Source: Montifringilla adamsi
Lineage: Eukaryota > Chordata > Aves > Passeriformes > Passeridae
NCBI GenBank assembly: GCA_017590115.1
Contig: JAGGNK010015447.1
Span: forward strand, 1 to 64,000
Length of the DNA: 64,000 bases
Direction: 5' to 3'
The notes beneath the pieces are model-generated. The model made no database searches and had not been told where the DNA came from. It saw only the letters and a program-made list of their open reading frames with translations. The position numbers were made by a program, and so were the translations under genes. Shown here one piece after another: positions 58,805-64,000 of this stretch; positions within the stretch are counted from its first letter, which is position 1, and every line of letters starts with the position of its first letter.

Positions 58805-59396
58805 AGTGAGGATGGTAGTCCTTCCTTACTTGCAAAGATTACATTTTAACCAAGGCTGTCTGAGAATCTTCTGTGAGGACAGTTCTCTGATGGAAAATGC
58901 ATATTATTAGGCATCAACAGCAGCTGAGATTTAAATCCAAGAAAGCTTTTTATTTCCCCCTCTCTAGGATGAATATAAGGAATGATCCTTGGTTCTCTAC
59001 TCAGAGGAAACTCAGGAGCAGCTGCCAGGTGGGAATGAACTGCAGCCACCTTCCTGCTTGTTCCACTCAGCAGCATCCTTGGAAGCCAGGTACTGCGAAA
59101 GAGCAGAGCCGAAAGACACAAGAAGCTGTTGCTCAGCCTTATAGTTCTTACAAACAGCCACTGCTGGATCCTCTTTCTCCTTAGGAACAGGCGGGGAAAA
59201 TGGGGCAAGAAAGAAATGCATAGATAAGGCACCAAACCCTTGATGACAAGCACGTTGAATTTCCACAGGTGTATTTCTGGTGCAGTGAACTGATAAAAAG
59301 TGGAAGACAGGCATATGGTGTTCCTTTAGGTTATAATTTCCTTGGCTGTCAGAGGTCAGGTGAATTCATCTGACATGAGGCAGGAGTGGACATAGA

Positions 59397-59713
59397 AGGA
59401 GTGGTTTGGATTGGAAGAGACCTTTAAGATTATCTTGTTCCACTCCCTTGCCATGGGCAGGGACACCTTCCACTAGCCCACGCTGCTCAGAGCCCTGTCC
59501 AATATGGCCTGGAACATTTCCAGGGATGGGGCAGCCACAGCTTCTCTGGGCAACCTGTGCCAGGGCCTCAGCACCCTCACAGGGAAGAATTTCTTCCTAA
59601 TACCCAATCTAAACCTCCTCTGTTTAAATCTATTCCCCTTTGTCCTGTCACTACATCTCCTTGTAAAAAGTCTCTCCACGTGTTTTTTGTAGCCTCCTTT
59701 CAGGTGCTGGACG
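59397..59713 (-). repeat. CR1 3' fragment
   Basis: Reverse CR1 motifs run from GGATTGGAAGAGACCTTTAA through TGCCATGGGCAGGGACACCT and AGGGAAGAATTTCTTCCTAA to AAAAAGTCTCTCCACG. Confidence 0.9.
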
Positions 59714-60280
59714 GCTTAGCAGTTTGATGTTGCTTTGTTGCCACAGTGCTCAGCTGGATTCAGCTGCAATGTCCCCATAAGTCAGAGATAATCAGCAGAT
59801 GAGACATCTCAGAGCAGGAACAGCAGGGCCACAGAAACCTCTGAATCTGTCACTGCAAACTGGATAGGCTTACATGTAATTGAAGGAATGCTGGAAGCAA
59901 ACCCATTAAGTGGGTTTTCAATACCACCAATGTCCTTCTAACAATACAGCAGAGGAATGACTCTCAGGTCAGTGTTGCCCCTACAAGGAGGCTGGAGCTC
60001 CTTTCTCAGAACACGTTCTTACATTACCTTTGCAGAAACGTCTGCCAAAGGGGCCCACTGGAGTGGAAAGCAGCCTGACCCTTCCAGTGTTCCTGGGAGA
60101 TGTGCTTGGGAGAGAGCACTGCTTGGCTGCAGAGAAAGAAATCTGTGCAAGAACCTTCCTCTGAAGGCTTGTGAAATATTCTTGTTGTGTAACCTCCCTC
60201 CTACATTGTTTGGGAGCACACAGGGAGTGTTTTACTGGGCTGCAATGATCTCCACAGCCTGGGCATTAGGTGCTGCAAAG

Positions 60281-60320
60281 AGCTCAGCATTTGCAGAATT
60301 AGCTCAGCATTTGCAGAATT
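60281..60320. repeat. perfect 20-bp tandem duplication
   Basis: AGCTCAGCATTTGCAGAATT occurs twice head to tail with no mismatch. It lies in otherwise unremarkable sequence. Confidence 0.95.
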
Positions 60321-63300
60321 ATTGGTCATTTTGGGCAAACAAAAATAGATGTGATCTTTAAGGCTCCATTCCAATTGCTGGCTCTGATGACAGCTCAAAA
60401 TGCCTCACAAAATGAAGTGCAGTTAATGCTATTTCTGTCCTGAGCTGATCTATGGGGTTTTTTAAAATTATTATTCTTAAATATTAATAGCCATGTCTCC
60501 ACAAATGATCCAAAGTTCGGAATTCCACATTTCCCGATCATTTAGTCGATCCATTCCCTAAGCTAGGTGCTACTTATGCTAAAATGGCTGAAAGAGCACT
60601 TCTCAGCAGGGTAAAAACCTGCAGGATTGGGATCACTGTCCTTAGGTGAAATGGTTCCCTTGGGAAAAATCCTAGAGAAGCTGCTTCTGAGAACCTACTG
60701 GGAAATAAGAGGAGTTTTGTTTGCTTTTTAAAAGTCCAGAATAATTCATTTATTTTTAGATGTCTAGCAGTGAATCTGGCTGCTTTGGGGATGCTTAAGC
60801 TCTTCTTAAATTCAAGTGAGGTTCTCTATTTTTCCTTCAACATTGAGATGACAGCAATAGTTTTGATACCACAGACCTATCAGTTCAGTTTTGTTTGCTT
60901 AATTGACAGTCTGATAAAGCCATGTTTGCAAATGTTTTGGTTCCAAGGGTTTGACTGGCCCACCACAAAGGCAGGGATTTATAACAGGAAAAGATTAGGA
61001 GATGATATATGTTGTAAAGAAAGCTTTTCTTAAAAATCAGGGACTACTCAAAGCAGAGTTCTAGAAAGGGTTAGCATGTGATGATGTGTACAAACAGGAA
61101 ATGAAATTTATGGGTTTTCAGGGCTGTGGAACTAAAACATGATAGGAGCTTTATGGCTCAAATTCAAAAACAGCTTCCATGATAAATTTAAGGCTCCTCT
61201 TCATCTTTTAAGAAATAATTAAGGTATTTTCCCACAGAGGATTACTGACTTCAGTAAGAGCAAAATCAGAAAAAAAATCCAGTCTAAACAGAAGCAACTG
61301 GAGTTTGAAACCTTGCTATGCGAAAGGCATTATGTATTTTTCATAGAAAGCAATGAAATATTAATTCCTTTTAGTGACTTAGATGAGCACTATAAAAAAA
61401 AAAAGTATTAGAACTGGGGCAAAAGAATTGCATTATTCAACCACATCCTCTTCATTACATGTTATTAAAGAGATGCTCGATATTTTGAGAGGAAAAAGGC
61501 TTTTATAGTTCTGGTTATTAGAGTAAAAAGTTAAAATTTTGTCAGTCTTGGGAGAGAGAACTGAGACTGAGGGAGATCTTCCCACTCCTTTCTTTCTAAA
61601 AAAGTGAGCATCAACATTATAATTAAGGAATTTTGTTTGACACGTGTGCTGGAACAGCATTTTACAGAAGTGTTCATCAGAAAAGCCCTCAGCAGTGTTA
61701 GATCCTGGCTCCACTGACATTCCAGGCTCCCTCCCAGTGCTCCCAAAAGAAGTCAGAGTGATTCCACCAGCCAAGGAAAACTGCTCCCATGCCTGTACCT
61801 CCAACAGTACCTAAGTCACTATAAAAGGCTTCTCCTGGGTCCAAGATTGTCTATTATTTGTTCCTTACAATCACAGTCCATTGGGTGTTGACATCTTCAC
61901 AGCAAGCCTTGACCTGGTCAATGCTATAAAAAGTTAATTTTATGGATTTCTCATTAAACTCCAAAGGGTGGTTTAGGAAGGTTTGTTTTACAGGCAGCTT
62001 GTGCCTATTCTGGGTGGATTTTTTTTAAAAACAATAATGAAAGTGGTGCTGCTGTTGTTCCTCCTCCCAAGAGCTGAGGCCTGGCTTGGCAGGCATTAGG
62101 AAACTGTTGGATATAAGTGGATAAGACAGATCTAATAGGAGAGATGTCATGGAAAGAGGATGATTCACTGTTTTGGGCTGTGCATAGAGCTCAAATCCTT
62201 GGTTTAATCTGGTGTGAAGTGCCAGCTCCATGTCTATAGCTTGACACTAGGACAGAGAGCTTTTTTCCTTGGCTCCTGGTGATCCTGAAACTCTTGTTCC
62301 CCTTTGGAGGAGCCTTTCCTGCATGCCTCAGGTTGATCCCAGTGAAATAATTATATATTGGTGCTGTAGATGTGTTCTGCAAGCAGCAGCTGGAGCTTGG
62401 AGAAAACACCCTTTCCTTTGGTCTCAAAGAGGTTTTACAGCAAAGTTCTCCCAGGTCTGTTTCCAAGATTAACAGAGAGGGCTTTAAACTGCATCTAGTG
62501 CTTAAAACTGTGACTGCCAAGCTCCAAACCTTGAAGAAACCTAAAACTGGAAGTCTCATATCAGACAAATTTGCAGCATAGCTCTCTTCCATTGCAGTTT
62601 AACACATTGCTCAGATTCCATTAAGTTGTAGCACAGGACATAGCCAGGGAAGTGCAATGGCTTTTGCTTCCTAGATAATGGACATTAAGGATGAGACAAC
62701 ACTGTATTCCTGGTAAAACAAGGGAGGCAACATTGCTGGGAAAGCTAAAGAAAAACCCCAAAAAGCAGTGCGCACCTCAGACTTTCTCCTGTCCTTTTTC
62801 TCTACCTTCCCTACCTCACTGAGCAATTTATGTGTTAGCTTTCCTTTTTATTGCCTGTTTATTTATGGAGCCAGTTCCTCTTGCTCTGAAATTTGATTCA
62901 GACTGAAAGAATCAGAACTTGTGGCTCTCCAGTGGTTTCCAGAAAGTCCCGGAGCAGACACAGATGATTTTTGCATGGGCGATTTCTGTCAGATATTTTT
63001 CATCCTCACCTTATTTGTGACTCTTACATTTTTTATTCAGCTTCTCTGCAATGCCCCACTGCTTTCCAGCAATTTTCATGCAGGGGAAGAGATGGCTTTT
63101 GTTACAGAGCTAATCTTACATCTGCTTTTATTGCTCGGTATTTGAAGATTGGCTTTGTGTTCCAGTGGTCAAGAAGAGGGGAAGTGATTTCTGCCCTTTT
63201 TAGCCAAGAAGGGTGGGAAGGCTGTGTGAATGGATTTAGTCTGGTACTGGGTTTTGTACATCAGGTTAAGCTTTAATTGAATTTGGTGCCTATTTGGTTT

Positions 63301-64000
63301 ATATTTAGTAATAATAATAATAATACCAAAATACTAAGTTCAATGATCATGCTACTGTTATATTTTGAGGAGTCTGGTAAAGCCCTCTGTCCCAGCTGGA
63401 AGGTTTCTTGTTGATATTAAGACTGCTAAAATGAGATCTTTTTCATGTTGCTTGTCTACCTCTGAGCTAATTTGCTTGTTTGTTTTTATTTTGAAAGCTT
63501 CTGCTAAAACAAACCAGGGGGAAAAAAAAAATAAAAATATTTGGCTGTCTCTGAAACAAAGTTGGTAGAAAATGTTCTGCTCTGCCTGTCAGAAGTTATT
63601 ACAATCATTTTGCTACAAAGCTCTCCTACTTTTTGGGCAGGGCCAGAAAATTTGGCAGGGAGGCTATTCTGATGTCGTGGTGCTCTCTGCCATCCTTGAA
63701 GAAATTTTCTCAATGCATTTTTTTTAAACATGTATTTCATTAGAGACTTGTTGGAGCTTTACTATGGAAATGCATGAGGATTTCTTAGTTCTGGGAAGAC
63801 CAGATGTTCCCGTATCAGTAGCAGGGAACTGTTCTGGCTGGCCAAGACCTGCTGCTCCTGGCAGGGAGGGATGGGACAACAAGTGGCAGGCTGAGAGCTG
63901 TGTCTCCAGGGCTCTCCATGCATGCAGGCAGGACACTGGGAAGTGGGAGGGCACAGAATGGGGTGAAGGGAGAGGCAGCCTGAGGTGAGAGAAGGAACAC

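Larger units (their letters stand above)
40083..64000. other. intergenic region downstream of NDUFA9
   Basis: Apart from the CR1 fragments listed separately I recognise no exon or RNA gene. A potassium-channel KCNA coding exon, which is long and uninterrupted in vertebrates, would be obvious and is absent. I also found none of the conserved GALNT motifs expected if GALNT8, the next gene in human, began here. Diverged single exons could be missed by eye. Confidence 0.55.

Noticed and set aside
58488..58910. 140-codon open frame on the + strand
   Set aside because: It includes a run of Phe from the 40-T tract and no recognisable domain.
61433..61804. 123-codon open frame on the minus strand
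   Set aside because: No domain, no splice-site support and no recognised similarity; length is within what chance gives over 64 kb in six frames.
62191..62592. 133-codon open frame on the minus strand
   Set aside because: No recognised family and overlapping open frames on the other strand; treated as chance.

Overview
The window looks like avian nuclear DNA, probably from a neoavian or passerine bird. The reasons are many CR1 non-LTR retrotransposon fragments with the typical bird CR1 3' tail, several solo LTRs, short introns, and a CpG-rich housekeeping promoter. There are no bacterial-style operons, CRISPR arrays or tRNA genes. Identifications are made by eye from recalled protein families, not by database search.

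Only one gene is clear: NDUFA9, the 39-kDa accessory subunit of mitochondrial complex I. It lies on the + strand at 27937-39996 in 11 coding exons. Every intron has GT..AG ends, all phases fit, and the joined frame encodes 373 residues without a stop. The promoter is a compact CpG-rich stretch with NRF1-like, GC-box and YY1 motifs; the YY1 motif overlaps the start codon.

Layout: 1-5.7 kb is AT-rich with no recognised gene but a few exon-like open segments. 5.7-7.05 kb is a CR1 copy split by a 470-bp solo LTR with a perfect 6-bp target duplication. 7-17 kb is mostly unannotated, with an LTR-like element at 11.1-11.6 kb and a small periodic array at 16.5 kb. 17.3-23.7 kb holds three members of one LTR family in the same orientation, another LTR-like element, and an assembly gap of 135 N. 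25.6-27.4 kb, just upstream of the NDUFA9 promoter, is an unusual imperfect palindrome of about 360-bp arms around a 481-bp spacer, with a weaker direct copy nearby. 27.9-40.0 kb is NDUFA9. 40-64 kb is intergenic, dotted with CR1 fragments mostly in minus orientation, and holds no recognised gene.

I see no previously undescribed multi-gene system. The items most worth checking are the inverted-repeat structure beside the promoter, the NDUFA9 start-codon and promoter arrangement, and the same-orientation LTR copies flanking the assembly gap.
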